Shown piece after piece: positions 17,649-26,696 of a stretch of 64,000 nucleotides of DNA (positions are counted from its first letter, which is position 1; every line of letters begins with the position of its first letter). The DNA is taken from the NCBI RefSeq assembly GCF_013522925.1, contig NZ_JAAMQU010000004.1, positions 62,001 to 126,000 of the forward strand, read 5' to 3'. This stretch comes from Pseudomonas japonica. GTDB taxonomy: Bacteria; Pseudomonadota; Gammaproteobacteria; Pseudomonadales; Pseudomonadaceae. Made by a program: the position numbers and the translations under genes. The notes under the pieces are model-generated. The model was not told the DNA's origin and searched no databases. It saw only the letters and a program-made list of their open reading frames with translations.

Positions 17649-17970
17649 CAGATCACTTAGACCCCAGTCCCTTCCTCGCGTAGAAAACCCCACACCTTGC
17701 ATAAGTACTATGTCAGCCCCCGTCTGACAGCTGCCACGGGAGGTGCAAAATACACGCATGCAGGTTGTCCATCACTCCCGCCAGGGTGGCTGGAACTTCC
17801 TAGCATAGGCGTTTACGCCCCGCAGCCCTTTCCCCATCTTCGGCTCCTGCCTTCGCTCGCCAACAGCCGATTAAAGCCAGCCAACACCCCAGCAGTTGAC
17901 ATAGATACGGGCCCATCAGCCGGGTATGAGATACTAGCACCTTGCCTCCCCTCCCATTGAAGACCCGCGC
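17649..17970. other. Intergenic region without a supported gene
   Basis: About 320 bases between the AT-rich orphan and the hybrid kinase. Only short open frames without family features occur. It presumably contains the terminator of the first gene and the promoter of the kinase; no convincing hairpin with T-run was found. Confidence 0.45.
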
Positions 17971-19728
17971 ATGTCCTACCGGATCCCCCAAGACCTGCCA
18001 CTTGATCTTGCGCTCACCGCATTGCTCGAGGCTCAGGTACGTGACGGCCATTACGCCACGCTCACTGATGCCCGGCACGCTGCCTTGAGGCTCATGCAGG
18101 GTTCCAATGCCACGGAGCGTGACGTGTTGGCCGAGGCAGAGGCGGAAACGGCGCTGCACGACTCTATGGATTTCGCTCGCTTGGCCCTTTCTGCGGTGAG
18201 CGGCGTTGGCGTGTGGACGTATGAAGTTTCCAACGACTGTTTCTACTGCGACGCGGGTATCAGCGAGTTGTACGGGATCGACCCGGTGCAGGCGGCGGCG
18301 GGCATCAAGCGCCACGACTTTCTTGCCAATGTTCACACCGACGACCTTCTGGCATTGCGAACAACCATGGCTGGCGGGCTGGTGGACAGCGGTGACCTTG
18401 AACTTGAGTACCGCATCGTTCATCCGGGCGGTGCAATACGCTGGGTGCTCTCACGCGGCCACACCTACTTCAGCAGCGCCGGCGAGCCGGTCCGGCGTAC
18501 GGGCGTTGGTATCGAGATGACTGCCCAGCGGCTATTGGAACAACAGCTGAGGCAAAGCCAGAAAATGGAAGCGGTGGGGCAACTCACCGGCGGGCTTGCC
18601 CACGACTTCAATAACATGCTGACGGGTGTTATCGGCAGCCTGGGTATGCTGAGGTTGCGGATCAGCCAGGGCCGCGTGGAAGAGACTGAGCGCTACCTCG
18701 ACGCCGCCCACGGTGCTGCCCGCCGCGCCGCCGCTTTAACGCACCGCTTGTTGGCCTTTTCACGTCGGCAGACGTTGGCGCCTACCCCTACGGACATCAC
18801 CCTTCTGGCCACAGGCATGCTGGAGCTCATTCGAAGTACCGTCGGCCCTTCGGTGCATGTTGAAATACATGGCGAACCCACTGACTGGTTGAGCCTGGTT
18901 GACGCCAATCAGTTGGAAAATGCCCTGCTCAATTTATGTATCAACGCTCGCGATGCGATGGCCGCGGGAGGCGATCTGATCATCCGCACTGGGGCGTATG
19001 TGCTGGATGCAGGTGCTGCCACCGATCGAGACCTGCCTGCCGGGGAATACCTGTTTTTGAGCGTCAGCGACAATGGTAGCGGTATGAGTACTGATGTGAT
19101 TGCCCACGCATTCGAACCCTTCTTCACCACCAAGCCCATGGGCGAAGGTACCGGGCTTGGGCTTTCAATGATTCACGGGTTCGTCCGCCAAACAGGCGGC
19201 AACGTCCATATCGAGTCTTTTGTCGGCGTGGGTACCACAATCACTCTTTTGCTTCCCAGGTCCAGTACAACCAGCATCCCCGCCGAAATATCCCGTTCAC
19301 CCTTGCCACGGACAAGGGGCGATAAAGACCAAACAGTGCTTGTAATCGATGACGACGCCACGATTCGGATGCTGATCCGCGATGCACTGAAGGATCAGGG
19401 TTACAACGTTCACGAAGCCGAAAATGGGCCGAGCGGCTTGCAGCTGCTCCAATCCAGCAGCAGGATTGATTTGCTGGTCACCGACGTTGGCCTGCCGGGC
19501 GGCCTCAACGGCCGACAGGTCGCCGACGCGGCAAGGGGCCTTCGTCCAGGCCTTACCGTGCTGTTTATCACAGGCTACGTGCAGGACGCGCTGAGCTGGG
19601 AAAGCATGCTCGAACCCGGCATGCACTTGATGACCAAGCCCTTCCAGATCGATGCGCTCACGAGCCGTGTCGATGGGCTGTTGAGTGACCCCGCACCGTC
19701 GCCCTGCACTGACGCCAGCATGAGCTAA
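17971..19728 (+). CDS. Hybrid sensor histidine kinase (PAS-HisKA-HATPase-REC)
   Basis: 585 residues, cytoplasmic (no membrane segment). A PAS domain (about 75-185; VWTYEVSNDCFYC...IRWVLSRG) is followed by HisKA with phospho-accepting His211 in GGLAHDFNNMLTG, an HATPase domain (N-box around 321-330, DNGSGM 367-372, GTGLGLSM 393-400) and a receiver domain (VLVIDDDA about 457, phospho-acceptor Asp505 in VTDVGLPG, Lys556 in MTKPF). The first 65 residues look like a separate helical segment. The HDFNN-type H-box marks the HWE/NtrB-like group seen in Pseudomonas hybrids. No output regulator is adjacent, so it is an orphan. Confidence 0.9.
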   Translation: MSYRIPQDLPLDLALTALLEAQVRDGHYATLTDARHAALRLMQGSNATERDVLAEAEAETALHDSMDFARLALSAVSGVGVWTYEVSNDCFYCDAGISELYGIDPVQAAAGIKRHDFLANVHTDDLLALRTTMAGGLVDSGDLELEYRIVHPGGAIRWVLSRGHTYFSSAGEPVRRTGVGIEMTAQRLLEQQLRQSQKMEAVGQLTGGLAHDFNNMLTGVIGSLGMLRLRISQGRVEETERYLDAAHGAARRAAALTHRLLAFSRRQTLAPTPTDITLLATGMLELIRSTVGPSVHVEIHGEPTDWLSLVDANQLENALLNLCINARDAMAAGGDLIIRTGAYVLDAGAATDRDLPAGEYLFLSVSDNGSGMSTDVIAHAFEPFFTTKPMGEGTGLGLSMIHGFVRQTGGNVHIESFVGVGTTITLLLPRSSTTSIPAEISRSPLPRTRGDKDQTVLVIDDDATIRMLIRDALKDQGYNVHEAENGPSGLQLLQSSSRIDLLVTDVGLPGGLNGRQVADAARGLRPGLTVLFITGYVQDALSWESMLEPGMHLMTKPFQIDALTSRVDGLLSDPAPSPCTDASMS

Positions 19729-19817
19729 CCTTTCAGGCCACCTGCTCAAGAACGGTTGCCCGAGCCAACATGCCCGCAGTGGTGCAAACCGCCCGTTAAC
19801 CGCTGGAGGGAATCGCC

Positions 19818-21839
19818 ATGTCCACTGCTGCCGCTACTCCGTCGCAAACCGGCAAAACCACGATCGATGTGCCTGGCCTGGATGATTCCAGTCACAGCGT
19901 GGCCGTGCTGCACAATGGGCAGATTCGAATGGTGGGGCTGTCTTCGAACGGCGAACCCGCTGGCTACACCGTTGTACAGCTAAGCGCATCGGGCCTCTTG
20001 GACTTCGCCTACAACCAGGACGGTATAGCGCGGCTGCCGACGACCAACACCCCGGGCGACGGCACCGATTTCACGATGCCCGCCTACGCAAACATTCAAA
20101 CCAGCCAAATTTCATATCGTGACAATGCCTATCAGCTCGACGTGTACTCCCCGGGGAGCCACCCCAACGAACGGCCTTGGTTGCTTGCAAGCATTCCCCT
20201 TCCGTCCGATGGCGCTGTACCGATCGACAGCAGCCTCCAGCTTGCGCCCGAGATACCGAGGTTTTATGGCACCACCCTGGCGAGCGCCCGCACTGACACG
20301 GCCCTCTACGTAACTCATGTGTTCGGCAATGGTGTGGTCGACGACCAGTTCGGAGTCGATGGCATCGCCACCTACGCCTTACAACCAGGAACGCAGTACG
20401 ACGGCCATACGCCGCTCGCCTTGCAAAGCGATGGCAAACTGCTGATCGCAGGCTATGACACGAACGGAACTGACACTGATTTTTCGATTACCCGCTATAA
20501 CGTGGACGGCACTGTAGATACGAGTTTCGCCGATCACGGTACCGCCACCGTGGACGTTGCCGGCGGCGATGACTTCGCCCACGGCATGGCCATACAAGCG
20601 GATGGCAAGGTACTGGTAACCGGCTCAAGCGCTACGGGTGCGGGCGACCAGGATTTTGGCGTGGTGCGCTTGAACGCGGACGGTAGCCTGGACAGCACCT
20701 TCGCTGACGGAGGGAAAGCCACCTTCGATTTCAACGGCGAGGCGGACAGCGCGCAGACGGTAACGGTGGTCGCTAACGATAAGATCCTGCTCACGGGCGG
20801 GGCTGTGAACAGCCAGGGGGATTCGGACTTCGCTGCCCTGCAACTCAACGCAGATGGCAGCCTGAATACCCACTTCGGCGATTTCGTCGACGGCGTGCAC
20901 CGCCTCGTCGGCAGCGGGAGCGACGACTTGATAGTAGGCACCGCGGCCGACGAAGTCATTTCCGGCGGCACTGGCAATGACCTGCTTGACGGTGGCGCGG
21001 GGCGCGACCAATTGCGAGGCGGCACCCAGATCGATGTGTTCAGGCTTTCCGCCGTCGATGACAGCTACCGCACCGCCACAGAAGCCTTCAGCGACCGCAT
21101 CGTCGACTTTGACCCCAACGAGGATCGCCTGGACCTGGCCGCTCTCACCTTTACGGGGCTGGGCGATGGCTACGGCCATACCCTGGCAATCAGGGAAAAC
21201 GCTGATGCCAGCCGCACCTACCTCAAAAGCTTCGAGCCCGACGCCCAGGGCCACCGTTTCGAGATCGTGCTCGATGGCGACCTGGCCAGCCAGCTCAACG
21301 ACAACAATGTGCTGTTCAGCCCTGAAGTGAGCCAGGGTACCGACGGGCCAGACTATTTCGGTACCACCGCCGCTACGTCCGAGATGCTGGGGGGAGCGGG
21401 CAACGACAATATCTTCGGCAACCTGGGCAATGACACACTCATTGGCGGCGGCGGTAGCGATCGTTTATCTGGTTATGCCGGGGCGGACACTTTTCGCTTC
21501 TCCGCTATCGAGGACAGCTATCGCAACAACACCATGAGTTTCAGCGATCGAATCCTGGACTTTAACGTGTACGACGATCGGATCGACGTGTCGGCCTTGG
21601 GGTTCACTGGCCTAGGCGACGGGCACAACGGCACCCTGGCCGTGGTAGTCAGTGCCAACGGCGACGATACGTACCTGAAAAACTATGATGCCAACGCCCA
21701 AGGCGAACGGTTTCAGCTGACTCTGGCCGGCGACCTGGGCGCCACCTTGAGCAATGACCAGTTCGTGTTCGCCCAACCGGGTGATGCCGCCGAACCCGTG
21801 CTGCTAGGCGTGGCAGCGGATCATCATACGGTTGGATAA
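19818..21839 (+). CDS. Delta-60-repeat protein with two R-modules
   Basis: 673 residues, no Sec signal; GGAGGG precedes ATG 19818. An N-terminal region (1-180) starting ...TGKTTIDVPGLDD is shared with the protein at 32025-34013. About three delta-60 repeats follow (residues about 180-350; IQADGKVLVTGSS...VVRLNADGSLDSTF). Then come two R-modules, each an RTX stretch (GTGNDLLDGGAGRDQL; GNDNIFGNLGNDTLIGGGGSD) plus SDRI.DF...RIDVSALGFTGLGDGHNGTLAV and TYLKNYDA. The R-modules match those of alginate epimerases, so type I export and Ca2+ binding are expected. Function unknown. Confidence 0.8.
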   Translation: MSTAAATPSQTGKTTIDVPGLDDSSHSVAVLHNGQIRMVGLSSNGEPAGYTVVQLSASGLLDFAYNQDGIARLPTTNTPGDGTDFTMPAYANIQTSQISYRDNAYQLDVYSPGSHPNERPWLLASIPLPSDGAVPIDSSLQLAPEIPRFYGTTLASARTDTALYVTHVFGNGVVDDQFGVDGIATYALQPGTQYDGHTPLALQSDGKLLIAGYDTNGTDTDFSITRYNVDGTVDTSFADHGTATVDVAGGDDFAHGMAIQADGKVLVTGSSATGAGDQDFGVVRLNADGSLDSTFADGGKATFDFNGEADSAQTVTVVANDKILLTGGAVNSQGDSDFAALQLNADGSLNTHFGDFVDGVHRLVGSGSDDLIVGTAADEVISGGTGNDLLDGGAGRDQLRGGTQIDVFRLSAVDDSYRTATEAFSDRIVDFDPNEDRLDLAALTFTGLGDGYGHTLAIRENADASRTYLKSFEPDAQGHRFEIVLDGDLASQLNDNNVLFSPEVSQGTDGPDYFGTTAATSEMLGGAGNDNIFGNLGNDTLIGGGGSDRLSGYAGADTFRFSAIEDSYRNNTMSFSDRILDFNVYDDRIDVSALGFTGLGDGHNGTLAVVVSANGDDTYLKNYDANAQGERFQLTLAGDLGATLSNDQFVFAQPGDAAEPVLLGVAADHHTVG

Positions 21840-21904
21840 CTTGGAATCCCCCATTGCGCCCCCATAACGGGATGTACTGATCTTCTCCCAGGGAAATACA
21901 CACC

Positions 21905-22411
21905 ATGACCAGCCAAACCGAAACCGCCATCCTCGCCGGCGGCTGCTTCTGGGGCATGCAGGACCTGTTGCGCCGCTACCCCGGCGTGTTGCACACCCGG
22001 GTGGGCTATACCGGCGGCGATGTTGCGAACGCCACCTACCGCAATCATGGTAACCACGCCGAAGCCATCGAGATAACCTTCGACCCGGCGGTGATCAGTT
22101 ACCGGCAGATCCTCGAGTTTTTCTTCCAGATTCACGACCCGAGCACGCCCAACCGCCAAGGCAACGACCTGGGCCCCAGTTACCGCTCGGCGATCTATTA
22201 CCTGAGCGAAGAGCAGCGCGACATCGCTGAAGATACCGTCGCGGACGTGGACGCCTCCAAGTTGTGGCCTGGCCGTGTGGTGACTGAAATCGAAGCGGCG
22301 GGGCCGTTCTGGGAAGCGGAGCCCGAGCACCAGGATTACCTGGAAAGGATACCCAACGGCTACACCTGCCACTTCATTCGGCCGAACTGGAAGCTGCCAA
22401 AGCGAGGCTAA
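21905..22411 (+). CDS. msrA: Peptide-methionine (S)-S-oxide reductase MsrA
   Basis: 168 residues, a compact MsrA. The catalytic motif [10 protein letters not shown] (Cys about 14) is intact, with the family signatures [23 protein letters not shown] and [15 protein letters not shown]. It repairs oxidised methionine in proteins using thioredoxin. It stands alone after the RTX gene and is likely a second, accessory MsrA, since Pseudomonas normally carries a longer housekeeping copy elsewhere (family knowledge). Confidence 0.93.
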   Translation: MTSQTETAILAGGCFWGMQDLLRRYPGVLHTRVGYTGGDVANATYRNHGNHAEAIEITFDPAVISYRQILEFFFQIHDPSTPNRQGNDLGPSYRSAIYYLSEEQRDIAEDTVADVDASKLWPGRVVTEIEAAGPFWEAEPEHQDYLERIPNGYTCHFIRPNWKLPKRG

Positions 22412-22464
22412 GGTGCCTTAGGCGGGGGCGCTTCTGGTCGGGGGCCTGGTCGTCACGCCGGCCC

Positions 22465-24975
22465 CTAGAGGCTTATCCCCGCGTCCCCGCCCAACAGCCC
22501 TAACGGCTCAGGCTGGGGCGTGATCAGTAGGTTATCCCCATCGAATGCGTCCAGCAGGTTCCCCACCATCCTTACCTGAAACCGCTGCCCCTGGGCGTCG
22601 CCGTCCAGGTCGCTCAGGTAAGTGCGGTCCAGCCGTTCGTTGTAGCTAACCTTCAGCGTGCCGTCGTGGCCGTCGCCCAAGCCAGTGAAATCCAACAGCC
22701 TGAGGTCGATCCTGTCCCGGTATACCGAAAAATCGGTGAGGGTATCCACCGTATTACCTTGCTCGGAGCGGGCGCTTTCACTAACGCTGGTGTAGCGGTA
22801 AAAGTCCATGCCCGAGCCGCCAGTCAACCGGTCTGCGCCCATGCCGCCCACAAGCAGGTCGTTGCCGGTCCCGCCATCAAGCCGGTCGTTGCCGCCAGCG
22901 CCTCGCAACGTATCGTTGCCCGACAGCCCCTTGAGGTAGTCCGAACCGGCCAGCCCCCGATAGTTGTCTGCCTCGGTAGGCAAGGTGCGATACACCTGGG
23001 TGCCTTGCGGGTGCGCCCAGATGATGTTCGCACCAGCCAGCCCTTCGCTGTAATCACCGAGCAACTGCAGCTCGAAATGGTCGCCGTTACGGTCTTCGAT
23101 CAAGGACTTTAGAATGGTGCGGGTACCCGCGGCGTTCACGATCAGTTTCAAGGTGCCGCCCAAGCCATCTCCCAGCTCGAAAAAGCCCAGCGCGGACACG
23201 TCGATCATGTCCCCCTCCGAGCCGTCGAAATCGGTGAGCGTATCGCGCCGCGGATCATTGCTGACGGTGGCGTCACGCAGGCTGTCGCTCAATTGGGTAT
23301 ACACGAAGAGGTCCGCGCCCTCCCCGCCCGTCAATTGGTCGCCGTCCGCGCCCCCTACCAACAGGTCATCGCCATCATTGCCGAAGAGCACGTCGTTTTT
23401 CTCTCTGCCGTACAGCGTCTCAGCGGCAAGGGTTCCGTGCAGGCTGTCCGAGCCCTGGCGGCCATTGATGGCCTGCTGGAAGCTCGCGTCGGTGAGGCTG
23501 CGGCTGTCCCCTTCCAGCGCCAACTCGAACTGGTTGCCCTGGCTGTCGGGGTCCAGGCTGGTGAAATAGGTCACGTCCCGGGCAGAATCGTAGGTCACCT
23601 TCAAGGTGCCGAAATGCCCGTCGCCCACGCCCTTGTACCCTAGCGCGGTGAGGTCAAAGCGGTCCTGCCCGTAGGCGAAGTCAGTGATCAGGTCTGTCTG
23701 GCTCCCGGCCTCGTTACGGTAGCTGTCGCTGGTGGCCAGGTACCGAAACACATCGTTGCCGGTACCGCCTACCAGACGGTCACCACCACGGCCCCCGATC
23801 AGCACGTCGTCATTATTGTCACCGTTGAGCCGGTCATCTCCGTCATTGCCGAACACCACGTCTCGCGCCAGGGTGCCGGTGAGCGCGTCGGCGCCGCCCG
23901 TGCCAAAGGTAAACGCGTACTCCCGGTTGCCCAGGGAAACGCTATGGGCGCCCTGTACGGTCACGTTATCGACCATCTGGCTGATCACGTTGTCGATCAC
24001 GCGGTTGTAGTCACCGGCGTTGGGCGCTTCGACGATCCCCCGCTGACCGGGGTGTTCCCCGGTTACAAGGTTGCCGCGCACCGTCACGTCCCTTGCGAAA
24101 CGTTGCGGCGCGGCGTCGAGCCAGATCTCCGCGGTTGCGCCGGCCAGCGAGTTGCCATGCAGCGTGTTGTAGGCAATCTCCCCTTCGCGCCCGCCGGCGC
24201 TATGAATGCCATAACCGGCGTTGTTGTTGACCTCGAGCCCCCTGACCTGAAAGCCATCCACGGCATTGATCAACACGCCATTGCCGCCATTGGCGAGCGT
24301 AATGCCACCGTCCACGATCGCCTGCTGGTCGCTCAATGGCTGCTCGACCAGGCGAATGCCATCACCGCCGTTGCGCGAGGCTTCGCTGTCCTCCAGCCGC
24401 ACATTGCCGCCAAGGCTGTAGCCCGCGCCGAGGTTCAGGTATGAAGCGTTGTCCTGGAGCAGAACCACCGCGGCGGTGTCGGCCGCAATCCCGTCCACGC
24501 CGTTCTGGCGCGCCACGCAATTGCGCACAGTCACCTCTCCCTGTGCGCTGCGCAGGTCAATTCCGTAACCGGAGCCGCCCACCGCCTCTACGGCGTCCAG
24601 CAGCAGGTTGGTGGTGCCATTGGTACTCCAGCAATCGGACACGCCCGCATCGCCTCGCCCATTCCCATCGAGGGTAAGGCGGTTGATTTCCAGGTTGTCC
24701 CCCGCACCACGCAGCAGCCCGGTCACCAGGTCGTTGCTGTCGTCCAGCTTGATCACAGTCAAGCCCATGCCCGCGCCATCCAGCGCCACATTGTCTTTGA
24801 GCAGCAAGCCAGTGTGATCGCTGCCAGGGCTGATGCGGTACGTGCCCGCCGGCAGGATCACTCGCCCGCCCCCCGCCGCAGCGGCAGCGTCGATCGCCGC
24901 CTGTACCGCCAAAGTGTCGTCCGTTACCCCGTCGCCTGTGGCGCCGAAGTCCTTCACATCAAATAGCGTAGCCAT
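22465..24975 (-). CDS. AlgE-like right-handed beta-helix protein with three R-modules; epimerase active site altered
   Basis: 836 residues from ATG 24975, preceded by GGGAGG. Residues 1-375 match the A-module of AlgE-type mannuronan C5-epimerases (FDVKDFGATGDGVTDDTLAVQAAID, GGGRVILPAGTYR, LDGAGMG.TVIKL). Three RTX/R-modules follow (about 380-836; e.g. FTGLGDGHDGTLKVSY). AlgE enzymes convert mannuronate to guluronate in secreted alginate. The active-site signature YGFDPHE reads YGIDLRS here (Tyr137, Asp140 kept; His replaced by Arg142). The region that carries the catalytic Arg in AlgE4 reads NLGAGY rather than NDRHGF. It may be inactive, a binding protein, or act on another polyuronate. Confidence 0.82.
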   Translation of the reverse strand: MATLFDVKDFGATGDGVTDDTLAVQAAIDAAAAAGGGRVILPAGTYRISPGSDHTGLLLKDNVALDGAGMGLTVIKLDDSNDLVTGLLRGAGDNLEINRLTLDGNGRGDAGVSDCWSTNGTTNLLLDAVEAVGGSGYGIDLRSAQGEVTVRNCVARQNGVDGIAADTAAVVLLQDNASYLNLGAGYSLGGNVRLEDSEASRNGGDGIRLVEQPLSDQQAIVDGGITLANGGNGVLINAVDGFQVRGLEVNNNAGYGIHSAGGREGEIAYNTLHGNSLAGATAEIWLDAAPQRFARDVTVRGNLVTGEHPGQRGIVEAPNAGDYNRVIDNVISQMVDNVTVQGAHSVSLGNREYAFTFGTGGADALTGTLARDVVFGNDGDDRLNGDNNDDVLIGGRGGDRLVGGTGNDVFRYLATSDSYRNEAGSQTDLITDFAYGQDRFDLTALGYKGVGDGHFGTLKVTYDSARDVTYFTSLDPDSQGNQFELALEGDSRSLTDASFQQAINGRQGSDSLHGTLAAETLYGREKNDVLFGNDGDDLLVGGADGDQLTGGEGADLFVYTQLSDSLRDATVSNDPRRDTLTDFDGSEGDMIDVSALGFFELGDGLGGTLKLIVNAAGTRTILKSLIEDRNGDHFELQLLGDYSEGLAGANIIWAHPQGTQVYRTLPTEADNYRGLAGSDYLKGLSGNDTLRGAGGNDRLDGGTGNDLLVGGMGADRLTGGSGMDFYRYTSVSESARSEQGNTVDTLTDFSVYRDRIDLRLLDFTGLGDGHDGTLKVSYNERLDRTYLSDLDGDAQGQRFQVRMVGNLLDAFDGDNLLITPQPEPLGLLGGDAGISL

Positions 24976-25084
24976 GGCTACCTCCCAACCGCGAACGTTC
25001 GCAATGGGTGGGTACGGCAAGTAGAACGGCGCGGTGGGTTAAGGCTAGCAGGTGGGGGTGCAGGCGTACCTGGGGCGCCGTGGG

Positions 25085-26584
25085 CTACGGCCTGGCTTCA
25101 AAATGCGCGCTCAGGCTTACCAGCCGCTGAGTGGCCTGGCCAAGCAAGCCAGAACTGCCTTCCAGTACGCCGGCTTCTTGAACGTTGCCTTTGGCAACCT
25201 CTTGCAACTGCTCAAGGTGCTCGCTCACGTCGCTGCTGTTGGAGGATTGAATCTCCGTGCTGGCAGCGATCTGCAGGTTCATGGCACTGATCTGCGCGAT
25301 TTCCCCAGCGACCTGGCGAAGCAGCCCTGCCGCTTGCTGGCTCCCGGCCACGCAGCGCCCTACACTTTGGCGGCTGTGCCCCATGGCCGCTGTGGCCTGG
25401 GCCGTGCTTTGCTGCAAGCGCTCGATCAGCGCGTTCACATCGGAGGTAGAGCGGGCTGTGCGCTGGGCGAGGTTGCGCACCTCATCCGCGACCACTGCAA
25501 ACCCTCTGCCTTGATCACCGGCTCGGGCGGCCTCGATAGCGGCATTGAGTGCCAGAAGATTGGTTTGCTCGGCGATTCCGCGGATAACCTCCAGCACTTG
25601 GCCGATTTCATTCGACGCCTCGGTGAGCACCTGCATGTCCCGGTCCGCTACATCAATATTGCGAGCAAGCGTGTCCACTTCCTCACGAATGGCTTCCACC
25701 GCCGCGGTACTTTCCCGGGAGCGGTCATTGATCGCCAACGCCACCACCGACGCCTGGTTGGCGCAGCTTGCCACCTCTGAGATCGAGCCCGTCAGGGTAC
25801 CTATGGCGCCATTCATTCGCTCGGCAACCTCCATCTGACGACCAGCCCCGCTGCGAATCACTGTTGTGACCGAGCTCAGGCTACCGCTCATTTTGCCGAG
25901 CGTTTCGGCTTCGTCAATAAGCTCACTGACCATCCGCTCCAGCTGGTCGAGGAAGGCGTGAAAGCGGGAAATCACCGGCCCGCAGGTCTGGCTGCGATAA
26001 CTCAGGGCCATCTTCCCGTGGTTGGTATCCAAATGGCTGACGATGTCCAGCAATGCATCGCCTTCACGTGCTTCGGCCTGGCTGCGTACAGCCATGTAAA
26101 CCAAAATGCTGCTCTCCACCACGACGTAGGCGGCATGCAGCAACACGATGCTCAAGTGGTGATGAGGCGTTACATGAACGGCAGCGAGGTGCTGTTGAAG
26201 GAAGAAAAACAGAAGGTGGTGTGCGGCGATGGTGCCCGCGGCCACTACGATCGGAAGCCAGTCCCTGTAAAACACCAGAAAGGCCAGCAGAACGAAGATG
26301 CCGAAATGCAGTTCGGTCATCCCTTCGCTCTGGTTGATATGCAAGGCCGCGAGCACCATGAAGCCAACGCCCATGGCGCACCGCAACACCCTTGAACCGG
26401 GCATAAGCTGGCGCAAAACCGTTAACAAAAGGGCGCTGGAGCCGCCCACCGCCAAGGCTTGGCCCCAGGTGCCGGTGGCCATGCCCAGCCCCAGCGACGC
26501 GGCGAACATCAGCCAGACAACGGCCAACATGATGGTGTCCGCTTTACGGTAGTGCTGCTCAAGGTGGGTCAGGGACCGGCTCAT
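25085..26584 (-). CDS. Methyl-accepting chemotaxis protein with polytopic membrane sensor
   Basis: 499 residues from ATG 26584. The first 190 residues contain about six hydrophobic helices instead of the usual two plus a periplasmic domain, with several His ([38 protein letters not shown]). The C-terminal half is a coiled-coil signalling domain with the hairpin tip [37 protein letters not shown]. No canonical HAMP is obvious after the last helix. It likely senses membrane-proximal or internal cues such as redox or metal; the His cluster is suggestive but unproven. Confidence 0.88.
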   Translation of the reverse strand: MSRSLTHLEQHYRKADTIMLAVVWLMFAASLGLGMATGTWGQALAVGGSSALLLTVLRQLMPGSRVLRCAMGVGFMVLAALHINQSEGMTELHFGIFVLLAFLVFYRDWLPIVVAAGTIAAHHLLFFFLQQHLAAVHVTPHHHLSIVLLHAAYVVVESSILVYMAVRSQAEAREGDALLDIVSHLDTNHGKMALSYRSQTCGPVISRFHAFLDQLERMVSELIDEAETLGKMSGSLSSVTTVIRSGAGRQMEVAERMNGAIGTLTGSISEVASCANQASVVALAINDRSRESTAAVEAIREEVDTLARNIDVADRDMQVLTEASNEIGQVLEVIRGIAEQTNLLALNAAIEAARAGDQGRGFAVVADEVRNLAQRTARSTSDVNALIERLQQSTAQATAAMGHSRQSVGRCVAGSQQAAGLLRQVAGEIAQISAMNLQIAASTEIQSSNSSDVSEHLEQLQEVAKGNVQEAGVLEGSSGLLGQATQRLVSLSAHFEARP

Positions 26585-26696
26585 AAAATGCCTATATAGA
26601 AAGAAATGCGGACGGATTGGCTCCTTGTCCATTGCCTTTCGATATCGGCGCAGCCCCTCGCTAATTTAACCCAGGCGATTGTTTCCGCTGAACGGC

